Assembly (NCBI GenBank): GCA_028753945.1
Contig: JAPNXP010000001.1
Span: 13,134,501-13,198,500 of the forward strand
Origin: Hexactinellida sp. DTS-2022
Lineage: Eukaryota > Porifera > Hexactinellida
Length of the DNA: 64,000 bases
Reading direction: 5' to 3'
Shown: positions 1 to 10,163 of the stretch, in pieces
How positions within the stretch are numbered: the first letter of the stretch is position 1
Layout: each line of letters begins with the position of its first letter
Translations under genes and position numbers: made by a program
The notes under the pieces: model-generated
Database searches by the model: none
Seen by the model: only the letters and a program-made list of their open reading frames with translations
Told to the model about the DNA's origin: nothing

Positions 1-1439
1 GGGATCGCAACGGTAAGGGTGTTGCCATCTCTGAATACGTTTAGTATTATGATAAGGGTAAGGCACGATATAGAGCGATAATAGTTTAATAGTGGTTATT
101 CAATACATAGGCGTAGCACGCGATTCGGCTGGTCCGGCCATGGCCCGATCATTTGTTCTACTATATTATGTAGGAGGGTACAGTTGTGCCCGTCCACTTT
201 AACTGTTTGGTCGGAGACTTTTCAGGGCCGTGCGACGCCTCTGCAATATATTGTTAATTCTATTGCACTTTTGATCAACATTCATTCTTTAATCTCGGGA
301 CTGTAACATGTACAGTTAAACTCGGATATCCGTTCCCATAGGAACACAATGTATCTATAGCTATCACTAGATCTTATGCTTACATGTGTTATGAGATGAT
401 GCCACGATCTAGTATGAGGACTAGTCGCTGTTCCGACCCCATCCCATACTGGGATGTTATGTGAGTGGTTTCGTCCCATTGCAGGGACTCATCAGGAGGG
501 TAACCCTCGACCCTCCGTACTTCCGGGCTGTGCCTCTCCGAGGTCCCCGCACTGCCCATGTGTCACTCATGGGTTCCCAGCCCTATTCCCAGGCTTGCAG
601 CCTCCGACCCATAGGCAGAGTGCCTCGTACTGCCTTCCTACATAGGCTATCCAACTGAATGATAATACTGATGATATAATGTGCCTTGACTAATAAGTAC
701 TTACATTCAGAGAGAAACCTGGGTGTATTTCGCTGACACATTACACATGTGACCCATGAGCAGTATTGATCTGCTCACAAAGTTTGTTATAAACCCTTCA
801 AAGATTCATATAATGTTCATGCAATAAAACTCATATGTTTTTAGCATAGCCCTGTCCTGCCTGCACTTTGGTAATTTACCAAATTATTTGAATGGATTTT
901 ATTAAAATTGCATTTGTTTTTCAGATCATTAACATCCTATCTCAAGACATCTGTATTTAGTAGACTCACTTAGTACGAACAAGGTTCTTATAGGCGCATA
1001 AAAAGTAAACATTCCTGAGCGCGATAATCGAGAGATACTCGATACATACCGTATATACTCTAATAGAAGCCCCTATTCGAATAATCGCCTACCTCCAATA
1101 ATATCCCCCCCAAATTAGCAAATACAAATTTACTACCGGTACCTGAGTAAATTTCTTTATCTAATATTAGTCGCAATACGATTATCAACCGACTATACTA
1201 AATAAATTGTATCAATATGTTCTATTCTCGAAAAGTCACAAATACTTTTGTTCAGAAAATGGACTAAAAACAATAATTCCCGAGGCTACTATTCGACTAT
1301 TCTAGTCAATGCAGAATGAGAAATCTATGCGCTTTTGATCGATATGTATCAAACTTAATCTAGGCGCACAGAAAGTTTGCTTTTATTAAAACCTAAGAAT
1401 GAACATCAAGAACCGTCGATACTTGTTGAATGTTCCATA
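1..1439. other. Intergenic sequence, no gene recognised
   Basis: No coding region or RNA gene could be supported. Positions 430-660 are richer in G+C than the surroundings and hold short overlapping open frames with no recognisable motif. The stretch near 1050-1100 resembles a patch near 53490 (both contain AATAATCGCC/CAATCGCC next to a CCTCC run), suggesting a degraded dispersed repeat. Confidence 0.4.
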
Positions 1440-1479
1440 AGTTAATTAAGTATACTTTAATATTTAATTAATTAATGTT

Positions 1480-1575
1480 AAGTATATGGTTACAGTGTAA
1501 TATGCATAGAGACTTTCCTATAAATAGTTTCATATTGTATCTGTCTATAAATAAGCTGATTTAGTGGCTCTATAC
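1480..1575 (+). promoter_or_regulatory. TATA promoter module P1 of NLR type
   Basis: A roughly 130-base block is strongly conserved with 4527 and 46535, while the sequence around it has diverged. It contains GAGACTTTCC at 1509-1518, one mismatch from the classical kappaB site GGGACTTTCC. A first TATA-like box follows immediately, and a second, TATAAATAAG, lies at 1546-1555. ATATGCAT just upstream is octamer-like. The start of transcription is inferred about 30 bases after the second box. This copy is the positional equivalent of the module at 46535. Core-promoter identity is an inference from motif order and conservation. Confidence 0.55.
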
Positions 1576-1688
1576 TATTTGACTCGACTTATACTAAATT
1601 CATAATAACATTATTCTTTGAGCTTATTTGTGTAAACTAAATCAGAAATTAACTACTTTCACAATTCATTACTTTGTCAATTTACCAG
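1576..1688 (+). other. Predicted noncoding first exon (P1)
   Basis: The stretch between the TATA box and a good splice donor (CAG then GTTAGT at 1689) is matched by similar stretches ending at 4743 and 46749. It has no long open frame, so it is read as a 5' UTR exon that could splice to the acceptor at 6610. The exact start is inferred. Confidence 0.5.
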
Positions 1689-2329
1689 GTTAGTATTCAT
1701 GATATTATCAACTATTTGTTTTGTTGTTTATTGCATTCCTTTATCCTAATATCTGTTGCTAGGAAACGTAACCTTAATTGAAAATCTCAAAGGGATTTAT
1801 TGAATTCAGACATCCTTCAATTCTCAGCAAATTTCAGTGAGTCACTTGCTTATATTTTATAGAATTTCTAACATATATATTATATTCTTATTCTTATATG
1901 ACTGTGTGACATTGTGTCGATATTAGATATTTGGATAATATTTCGAAAATATTTGGAAAGATGATGCGGAGGATGTGCCCAGGTTTTAAAGATTTTCTTC
2001 GCGCCTAGATTAAGTTTAAGTTAGCTCACACGCGCCCACAATACTCAATTTGTATACGTCTATTTGGGAGCATCTCTCGATTTTCGCGCGCCTATAAAAT
2101 ATCCCTAGATGCCTAGATGAAACCCCTGGTGTGCCGCTATGCATCGGGTATAGGCGATAAGATATCCCGTCGTATAGTGTGCCTTTATGAGAGGTTTAAT
2201 CCTGGGATATAGGGACATATCTCCTCCACTGGTTATGCCATACAGGCTCTAGCAGTGTTCCTTCTCTCCTTTCTAACTTCGCATTGTGTATTCCTAATAT
2301 GTATCGTATCCCATCTCTGTAATACAGTA

Positions 2330-2498
2330 CAGTAGATACCGGATATAAGAACACCGGTTATAAGAACATACCGGATATAAGAACATCATTTTGGAAACGG
2401 TTTCCATATGCCCTATAAAATTTAAGTCAATTATAAGTATAAGATCACTATATGCTGTTCCCGAGTCCCGACTATGTTCATCTATCCGACATCCACTG
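2330..2498. mobile_element. pogo/Tigger-like MITE (TTATAAG type)
   Basis: A TA dinucleotide flanks an element beginning CAGTAGATACCGG and ending CCGACATCCACTG, imperfect inverted ends. It has no coding capacity. The same CAGTGGATGCCGGTTATAAG terminus recurs at 24894 and 49279. TA target duplication and CAGT ends are typical of pogo-type Tc1/mariner relatives. Confidence 0.6.
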
Positions 2499-2562
2499 TA
2501 TATAATACAATTCATATAAAGTAATGAACGCTTTGCTATTGCTAATACTATTATTTAATATA

Positions 2563-2732
2563 CAGTAGAACATCATTAATCCCCGAAAACCGTCAAAATG
2601 TGTGCTCCATCCGAAATTTGTATTAACAATTCGTATTAATAATCTGAATTGAAAAGTATTGAAATGGACAAAAAGATCCTACGAATCTTCCCTAATAATA
2701 TAATCTGTGTCCGTATTAACGAGGTTATACTG
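2563..2732. mobile_element. pogo/Tigger-like MITE (CCTCGTTAA type)
   Basis: TA flanks an element with inverted ends CAGTAGAACATCATTAAT and ATTAACGAGGTTATACTG. It is noncoding and belongs to the family also seen at 17390, 21893, 34882, 35220 and 59203. Confidence 0.65.
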
Positions 2733-2734
2733 TA

Positions 2735-4003
2735 GATACACTTAACATTAGATCTATTGTCGCAATAACAGATATCTATTCATAAATATACATGTATTGT
2801 AACAAATGTGGCATTCATAATTAGTATGTACTCTTAATTAACCAGGTACGTATGTACTAACCATATTCTACTGATATGGATTCGTATGCGATATTGAACA
2901 CACGTTTGAGGTTTAATTCCCACTAATTATTCAAAGAGAGTACTTTCAGTGCCTAGATCCATGCTATACTGATTATAATTATATCTGAATTATAAATATT
3001 TCGGGAATTATCTCTAACTTATTTGATATTATTTTGAATATTCTCACTAAATAACAAACTATAATAAAGAAACAACCGCATTAATATCATTAGAAATCAG
3101 AAATACTTTCATCGATTATTATAAGTGTTTGGCATAACTTTTAAGCGATATTAATTACAACAGAACTCGGTTAGTACGTTCCTGTATTGAAAAGTGTCTT
3201 GAACTAAATAAGGATTTAATATCTTCACAAAAGTATCTTACATTTGCAACACAATATAAGTAGTATACTAATATTTAAAATCTGAGGAAAATTCGTTCAG
3301 GAACATCCTTGTAAAAGTGCTACGGTAGGAATGCTTTATGATATATCAAATGGAATTGGTTCGGCGACTCAGAAACATTCGGTTAGTGTACAGTATAACC
3401 TCGTTAATAAGAATATGAGGACACAAGGGGTTTCTCTAGGTGCCTGGCCGAAACTTTTAGGTGCCAGCCAGGCATCAGTTGAGGAGCAAAAGTGCTCCCA
3501 GTGTGATTCCATTTCTATTTAGGTGCCGGGTTGCCAACTAATTTGGTACCAGGTTTCTGACAAGATTTTTGGCCATAGAAATTCATGGATAAATCCCTAT
3601 TAGGGTACCGTACGTATTTACCAACTTCAAATGATGTCTCATCATTGAATTATACCGATTATCTATTATGGCTAACACCTTTAGGGTGGCATAAAAATTA
3701 ACTTCTACAAAAAAATACCAAATAACTTCTGGAGGAAACCGAAGAAATATTATTGTATTTTCCGGAAATTCCTATTAGCCATATTCATTGAAGTCACCAG
3801 GAAATTTTATCTAGGGGAGGGCATAGAAATTGCCATTTGGGAGACATTCTATTATTATTAGATCTAACAGTTGACGCGAACCTTTCTTGTTTAATGTATT
3901 CAAAATTAGGAAAAGTAGCTCACAAAAATCAATTACATTGAGAAGAATTTATCAATCCCAGACAATGTAAGACAATTTGACATTACAAAGCTATAAAGTA
4001 AAC
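2735..4003. other. Noncoding intron/intergenic DNA between P1 and P2
   Basis: Positions 2842-3100 match 51144-51310 plus 52440-52510 of the second duplication copy. A lone pogo-like end (CAGTATAACCTCGTTAATAA) lies at about 3390. Nothing here looks coding. Confidence 0.5.
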
Positions 4004-4137
4004 CAGCGATTCCCAACCTTCTTCAACCGTGGACCCCTATAGTAATTCTGTGGACCCCCTCGCATTGACCGTAATACATCCTGTGGACCCCCTATAGCAA
4101 TTCGTGGGGTACATGGACCCCAAGTTGGGAACCACTG
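4004..4137. mobile_element. hAT-type MITE, 134 bp
   Basis: Inverted ends CAGCGATTCCCAACCTT and AAGTTGGGAACCACTG are typical hAT termini, and the interior repeats GTGGACCCCC. It is closely related to the element at 27491. No clean 8-bp target duplication is visible, but TATAAAGTAAAC occurs just left of it and again about 40 bases to the right, hinting at a composite insertion. Confidence 0.7.
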
Positions 4138-4526
4138 TTCTGGACACAAAGTCAGTTTAACTTGAGAAGTTATAAAGTAAACTACAATAAACCCATGGAA
4201 ATATGTTTGTAGTATCCTGAAATTCCTTTTGCTGTAGTAACATGCATTCATTTGCATATTGGCTAAGGGAATTAAACTGTGTACTACTTAATATCCAGTG
4301 ACTGACATTTGGTGAATATCAGGAGTCATGTAAGGATTTATTAGTTTTGTTTAAGACAATATGACATTTGTAATTATTAACTCATCAACTCTCAGTATAC
4401 AAAGTATAAATTACAGACTTTATCGACCTTAAGAGAACATGGTAGTTACAAGTAGTGACGCTAGCTTTATAATTATGTTACTGACATAAACTAATGTTGA
4501 AAGTTAATAAGTCTAATTTAATATTT

Positions 4527-4633
4527 AAATTTTGGTTAAGTATATGGTTACAATGGAATATGCATAGAGACTTTCCTATAAATAGTCTCATATTGTATCT
4601 GTCTATAAATAAGCTGATTTAGTGGCTCTATAC
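4527..4633 (+). promoter_or_regulatory. TATA promoter module P2 of NLR A
   Basis: This is a second copy of the 1480 module, 3 kb nearer the NLR coding exon. GAGACTTTCC lies at 4567-4576 and TATAAATAAG at 4604-4613, with the same spacing as in P1 and P3. It has no positional equivalent in the second duplication copy, so it probably arose by a local duplication and gives NLR A two alternative promoters. Confidence 0.55.
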
Positions 4634-4743
4634 TATTTGACTCGACTTAACTATTCCATAATAAGTGTATTAATACTTGAAAATATTTGTATAAACTCAG
4701 AATTTAACTACTATCTACAATTGTTAATTTGTCCATTTATAAG
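4634..4743 (+). other. Predicted noncoding first exon (P2) of NLR A
   Basis: The exon candidate ends with AAG then GTAAGTATT at 4744, a better donor than that of P1 (GTTAGT). It would splice over about 1.87 kb to the acceptor at 6610. The exon start is inferred from the TATA box. Confidence 0.5.
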
Positions 4744-5282
4744 GTAAGTATTTTCCAATTTAACAGCTAATATATTATATGTTAGTGCATTAAATTTTTA
4801 TCTTAATATCTGTTGATTGGAAACCAATCCATTATTGAAGACTTATTCGAAGCAACATGATATTTAGGAGTGTAACCTTGATTATCAGAATTTCGATAAA
4901 TTCCATGAACTAATTCAGCCTTAATCTGAACTGTAAATTATTGAACATGTTTGACAGGTCCCAACTAGTTAATAATCTCATATATTTTCCTACATCTGTA
5001 ATACAACATAAAATACAATTCCTCTGTTCAAATAATTGATTGCTCATCCTAAACTAAATGTACAGTATACCTTGTTAATACGTACACCAGGGACCTTTCG
5101 AGTTACTCTAGGTGTATAATTTCTAGTCATTACGATTATTTTAAACATTTTGACTGTTCTGTACAGGCGTACAGGGATTTATTTAATTTGTACAGTAATT
5201 TTTGTTGGGACAAAATTACTAATTGTGAGTCAAATAAAAGCTAAAAAAAGTATATTTCCATAAGGAGTTTTCTAAATAACAA

Positions 5283-5755
5283 TGGATGGTTTATATATAT
5301 ATATGTTATGTCGATTTTGTCAAATAGTCGATTTTACAAAATCAACATCCAAAATGTCGATTTTGTAAAATCAACATACAAACTTAAGTTTAATTTATAA
5401 AATTGTTGATTTTATAAAATCGACATTTTAAATTTGTTGATTTCATAAAATCAACATTTTTCATTAGTTGATTTTGTAAAATCGACATTTCACAATGTTA
5501 TTTTACAAAATCAACATATTTTATTAGTAGATTTTGTAAAATCGACATTCTGAAATGTAGATTTTTAAAAATCGACACTTCATAATGTCGATTTTACAAA
5601 ATCTGCTAATTAGAAATGTCGATTTACAAAATCAACTAATTAGAAATGTCGATTTACAAAATCAACTAATAAAAAATGTTGATTTTACAAAATCAACTAA
5701 TAAAAAATGTTGATTTTATAAATCGAAATATTTATTCGTTGATATTGTAAAAACA
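5283..5755. repeat. Palindromic AT-rich minisatellite
   Basis: More than a dozen copies of a short palindromic unit of the type GTCGATTTTACAAAATCAAC occur, separated by variable short spacers such as TAATTAGAAAT. Each unit can fold on itself (TTGATTTT with AAAATCAA). It lies inside intron 1 of NLR A, between promoter P2 and the coding exon. Spacers are not unique sequences of constant length, so this is not a CRISPR array. Confidence 0.85.
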
Positions 5756-5879
5756 CCCTGCAATATTTTTTCATTATAGTAAAAAAAATTCATTTTGGTA
5801 AAAAATATCTTCAGCAAGTCGGTATATACTTGGATGAAGCGAATTCTGAACAAAATGCACTAAAACCTAGCTTTATTCA

Positions 5880-6395
5880 AGTAACGAGCCCTTCGGTCTC
5901 GGTCGCTTTGCGACAGATCGGTGCTACGTACCTCAAGTTAACGGCCGCTATGCGGCCTTACATCTTCACCATTTCTGCCATGAAAATGGTAGAAAGGGAC
6001 TTATATAGATCCTTATATGATTTCCATTTTTTTAACTTGCTTTTCATACATATTCTAAATTTATAAATGCGAAATTCGGGTTCAGGATACTTGTTTACCT
6101 ATAATACCCGTTGAAGCAAACTTCTAGGTTCATTTTGAATTTCATTAATTTGTTTATTTATTTTGTGTAAACAACAACAACAAATATTCATATTATAAAT
6201 TAATAAATGCGAAATTCGTTTTCAGCATACTTGTTTACCTGTTCTAGTATTTGTTACCAATTATAACATTTGACAGTTAATTTATATCTCATATATTAAT
6301 GCGGTTTCTATCCCCCCGTCACTTTAATACAATCCGGACAAACACACAAACACACAAACAAACACACAACAATCGAGATTTAATAATATAGATTA
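5880..6395 (+). repeat. GC-hairpin repeat with ACAAACACAC tail
   Basis: The left part holds compact GC-rich hairpins, GAGCCCTTCGGTCTC, GTCGCTTTGCGAC and GGCCGCTATGCGGCC. The right end is TCCGGACAAACACACAAAC followed by CAATCGAGATTTAATAATA. The same order is found at 37165-37520, so it is one dispersed repeat. The ACAAAC tail before an A/T-rich end resembles the 3' ends of some RTE-like LINEs and their SINEs, but I see no reverse transcriptase here, so its class is open. Confidence 0.6.
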
Positions 6396-6626
6396 TTGAA
6401 TTTTTGAATTTCCCTTAGTGGAGTAACTTAAAACATAGAGTAAAAGCGCGTATAAAGAAGAAAAGATTCATGTATGTGTATAATAAATGTGGTGACGTCA
6501 CTGTGCCGCCTATTAGAAGCATATTGTGTCTGGAATATAATTCCTGTTGTTCAAATACTTTTGGCCGGTCGGTGTATTTATCCAATATATAATACTGTAT
6601 CTCCCTCTAGGCTCTACCATTGCCGA

Positions 6627-9600
6627 ATGGATATCTCTGAATTAACTGCGTTGACAGAGTTATCGAATGAGTTAACAATTGGTGACGTGAAGCAAATACG
6701 AAATGAAATTGGAATACCAGAAGCCTTGTGTGAAGATTTGTCGCCAGTTACGAAGTTTCTTTTTGCAATCAGAAGATGGACGGGACACAAACCGTTCCTT
6801 TTTTACATGGCACTAAAGCGTGTGAGGCCTGAATTAACGGAAAAAGCATGTAAAGTTCAATGGCTTTGCAATTCCTCGCCCGACGGGACTGAGTTCCAAC
6901 AAGAAGAAATGTTATCCATTAAAACACTGGTGCAACTTTTGAAATCAGAGATAACTAATGTGCAATGGCTACTCATCTACATGACTGTAACATCTGAAGC
7001 AAGGGAAAATGTTAATTTTTCTGATACACTGAGCCTGCTAATAGAGAAAGGTATTGTTAGGAAAGACCTGAGTGCACTTTGTGAAATCATTAAAGGAATC
7101 CAGAGAGACGATGTTGTGAGAAAACTTGTGGCTTATAAGAATCTATTCAACCAAATGGATGATGGCGAATTTGAAAACAAATTTAAGCGAGAATTGACAA
7201 GTCAGGTCAAAGAAATGAAACAGTGGGATGCGAATTTAAAAGATTTCTTACAAATCCAACACAGCACAGTTAAACAAATGTTGGGAGATGTCGTATCGGT
7301 TAATCTAGCAGAGGTGTTCATCGACTTAACAATCCTAAAAGAGAAACCTCGACCCATTAATTTCCAAGATGAAACAACCTACAACGAAATTGCCTATCTC
7401 AGAAAGATAGCAAATAAAGAAGTAACAATAAAGCCAGTTGACTTCACAAAAGAATTGACGACATATGAATCTAAAAAGCCGGAAATTTGGTGCATCATAG
7501 GCAACCCCGGCAGTGGCAAAACATTCCTGGCCAAGCGAACAGCCCTCAGATTTAGTAGCAACGAACTAACCGGGATTCAATACTCAATTTCAATTCCCTG
7601 CCGCAATGAAGAATGGCATTCTATGGAGGTAGCAAGAATCCAGGAGGATAAGAAAGTTGACTCGGTATTTATACAAAAATGGATATGTCTGGGATTGCCG
7701 GTTGGACCCAGTTGGACAAACGATTTGGCGAAGCACTTGAACGAATCGAGTGGAGACGGAGTCCTGTTCATTATTGACGGACTAGATGAGTTTACCAGGA
7801 AAGTGCCATTCGAGAAAACATTTCTATGTTTGCTGCTGACCCGTCAAACCATGATAAAAGCAACCATAATTCTAACGAGTCGCCCCGGGGCATGGACTGA
7901 CATCTCCTCTGCACACGAATTGAAAGTGAACCGGTACTATCAGGTGCTTGGGTTCTCGCCAGCCAACAGAGACCTTTACTTCGAGAAACAAATACGCAAC
8001 GAAAAGAAACTGGCAGAATGCAAGAGTTTGCTAAAGAGACATGACGAAATGGATCAGCTCTCGTTAATCCCAGTAAATGCGTCCCTTTTCGCAGCTCTAC
8101 TGAAGGGAGAAGACTCCACTCTCATTAACACTCTGACAAACCTCTACTACGAATTAACGCTTTACCTGATAAGGAGAGAACTGGCCCGAACGGGACTACC
8201 AGAATTCACACGGGTGGAACGTATATCCGATCTCCATGCCGACATACTTGAATGCCTAAGTAAAGTAGGATTCATCGCAATGCTCGGGGTAGCGAACAGA
8301 GAACTAACATCGGAGGAAAACGTGCCTCTAACAATCGGACAAGAGGTATACCCCAGTCAGTGCTTAGGTCTAGCTCATGAGCACTACAGAACTAACTCTG
8401 TCGGGTTGATAACCAAGGTGTGGACATTTGTGCATCTGACCATGCAGGAGTTCGTCTCTGCTCACTGGGTTAGCAACACTTCCTGGACAAAGCAGTGCTT
8501 TAGCATCAGGTACATATCCCACTCAGTTGATAACTTCTCGCTTTTCAAAATGGTGACCAGATTCCTGTGCGGGCTCGTGACAGAAAAAGCAGCGGTTTTG
8601 CTAGTCATTATGTACAGGCACCTAACCCCGCAACCAATCCCAATGATTGGAATGCCTATTACTTTCCAGCTAAGATATAGAGATATATATGGCATGAGTG
8701 TGTGGGAAGAATTCACTAAAATATTTTTCGAATTAATCGCCATTGTATATGAAACAAATTCACTTTCATTAGCTACCTGGTTTAATAACTTCAAAGAGTA
8801 TTTTCCTACTCACATATACCTCTATGTGCGACAAGCCGTCTCTCCAAATGAATGGTTTTGTTTCTGTCAGTCTCTCAAACTTGTTAATCGAATTCAACTC
8901 ATTTACATCAACACTAGTCGCATCAAGCCAACTCAGTTCAAATGTTTGATACAGGAAATGGGAATTTGTTCAATTAATTTATTAGCTTTGTACTTCTACA
9001 AACAAGATTCCACTACAGTCCTGTCATATACCGAAACAATTAGAGAGACAGGAATTAAGTCTGACACTAAAGTTAGTATTGAGCTATCCAACTGTGATCT
9101 CAGTGCTGAGACAGATGTTAATCTCTTTCCTACACCAACCAATCAGATTATACACAGCTTGAGACTAACTTTGAATGAATATTCACATAAAGCTCTTCAG
9201 GAATTAACCAATCTATTCTCTGCTATTCAATGCTTATTTGTTTGGGAATATGATACTAATTACGTCACTATGGTACCAGCTCTGTGTCAGGCGACACAAC
9301 TAAGAGTATTACACCTCGAAAACATTCCTTCTAAACTCATTCCTAGCCTAACAGCTGTGCTACCTCAGTTCTCTAAGCTACAAGAGATTGCATTTGAGAA
9401 TACCTCACTGCTACCTGCAATTACTCATCTGTCAAATATAACTTATCTACAGATACAAGATACAACTAAAGACACAACTCTCTGTGAATATTTGTTGCAG
9501 ATTATTAATGGGAACAGACACACATTAAGAGGAATGGATTTGTATAATTTGGACAGTATTGGATTGAATAATTGGAGTTTACTTCTCAATCGTTTTGAAC

Positions 9601-9968
9601 TTTGCACTAATTTAGTTCATCTAAAGCTATGGGACATTACTCTACCAACTAATGATGTCACTCAGTGGAGTAGCGCTATTAAACAAATGAAGTCTTTAGT
9701 TGAATTGGAATTCTATACTGTCTCCCTCTATGACACAGGATTATTATCTCTCTGTGAAGGCCTGATATACCATCCTGCTATTAGGAGTATAGAGCTAACA
9801 GACTGCAAGCTGACCTATCTATCCTGTGAGCCTCTAGCTAACCTAATTCCAACTGTCTCACAGCTGGAGACACTGAGTGTTAATGAACTATCTGAACCTG
9901 ACAGAGATCCTATCTCATTACTCAAGGAAACAGCTGATGAGTTTGGTATTGAGCTTAACCTGGATTAA
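6627..9968 (+). CDS. NACHT-LRR receptor A (death-fold/NACHT/LRR), 1113 aa
   Basis: This is an intracellular NLR-type pattern receptor, expected to oligomerise through its NTPase on ligand sensing by the LRRs and to signal by death-fold contacts. In order: two death-effector-like helical segments (about residues 5-75 and 95-170, the second with GIQRDDVV), a short coiled coil, NACHT with Walker A GNPGSGKT (292-299), Walker B LFIIDGLDEF (380-389) and sensor-like TSRPGA, a helical/winged region, and irregular LRRs from about 770 to the end. The ATG at 6627 is preferred: an upstream in-frame ATG at 6474 lies before a good acceptor (CTCCCTCTAG ending 6610), and the paralog at 54116 starts at the same place and also has 1113 residues. 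The frame is fully intact in a single coding exon. Domain calls are by eye; the DED label is less sure than NACHT and LRR. Confidence 0.92.
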   Translation: MDISELTALTELSNELTIGDVKQIRNEIGIPEALCEDLSPVTKFLFAIRRWTGHKPFLFYMALKRVRPELTEKACKVQWLCNSSPDGTEFQQEEMLSIKTLVQLLKSEITNVQWLLIYMTVTSEARENVNFSDTLSLLIEKGIVRKDLSALCEIIKGIQRDDVVRKLVAYKNLFNQMDDGEFENKFKRELTSQVKEMKQWDANLKDFLQIQHSTVKQMLGDVVSVNLAEVFIDLTILKEKPRPINFQDETTYNEIAYLRKIANKEVTIKPVDFTKELTTYESKKPEIWCIIGNPGSGKTFLAKRTALRFSSNELTGIQYSISIPCRNEEWHSMEVARIQEDKKVDSVFIQKWICLGLPVGPSWTNDLAKHLNESSGDGVLFIIDGLDEFTRKVPFEKTFLCLLLTRQTMIKATIILTSRPGAWTDISSAHELKVNRYYQVLGFSPANRDLYFEKQIRNEKKLAECKSLLKRHDEMDQLSLIPVNASLFAALLKGEDSTLINTLTNLYYELTLYLIRRELARTGLPEFTRVERISDLHADILECLSKVGFIAMLGVANRELTSEENVPLTIGQEVYPSQCLGLAHEHYRTNSVGLITKVWTFVHLTMQEFVSAHWVSNTSWTKQCFSIRYISHSVDNFSLFKMVTRFLCGLVTEKAAVLLVIMYRHLTPQPIPMIGMPITFQLRYRDIYGMSVWEEFTKIFFELIAIVYETNSLSLATWFNNFKEYFPTHIYLYVRQAVSPNEWFCFCQSLKLVNRIQLIYINTSRIKPTQFKCLIQEMGICSINLLALYFYKQDSTTVLSYTETIRETGIKSDTKVSIELSNCDLSAETDVNLFPTPTNQIIHSLRLTLNEYSHKALQELTNLFSAIQCLFVWEYDTNYVTMVPALCQATQLRVLHLENIPSKLIPSLTAVLPQFSKLQEIAFENTSLLPAITHLSNITYLQIQDTTKDTTLCEYLLQIINGNRHTLRGMDLYNLDSIGLNNWSLLLNRFELCTNLVHLKLWDITLPTNDVTQWSSAIKQMKSLVELEFYTVSLYDTGLLSLCEGLIYHPAIRSIELTDCKLTYLSCEPLANLIPTVSQLETLSVNELSEPDRDPISLLKETADEFGIELNLD

Positions 9969-10163
9969 CTTCTCACCTCTGCTATCAAGGTATGTATTCA
10001 CTTTATTATCTGTTAATAATGTCTACTCCGCTTAATCGGGTCACTTTGGTTCGAGGATAATTGACTAGATTAGGCGGAGAAATCGATAAACCGAAAGTAT
10101 GTAACTTAGAGGTTCTTTATTAATTGTATACAGTCCTACTGGTAGGAATCCTATAGTATAGAC

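Noticed and set aside
454-658. Two overlapping small reading frames in a GC-richer patch
   Set aside because: No start context, splice signals, domain or repeated homolog; Pro/Ser/Arg-rich composition as expected by chance in GC-rich DNA.
3991-4257. 88-residue minus-strand frame
   Set aside because: Most of it is the translation of the hAT MITE at 4004-4137.
5283-5755. CRISPR-like array
   Set aside because: Spacers are short, variable and nonunique, the unit is a palindromic AT minisatellite, and the DNA is animal.
6474-6626. Longer N-terminus for NLR A from the upstream in-frame ATG
   Set aside because: It lies before a good splice acceptor, has no match in the paralog, and the shorter start gives equal 1113-residue proteins.
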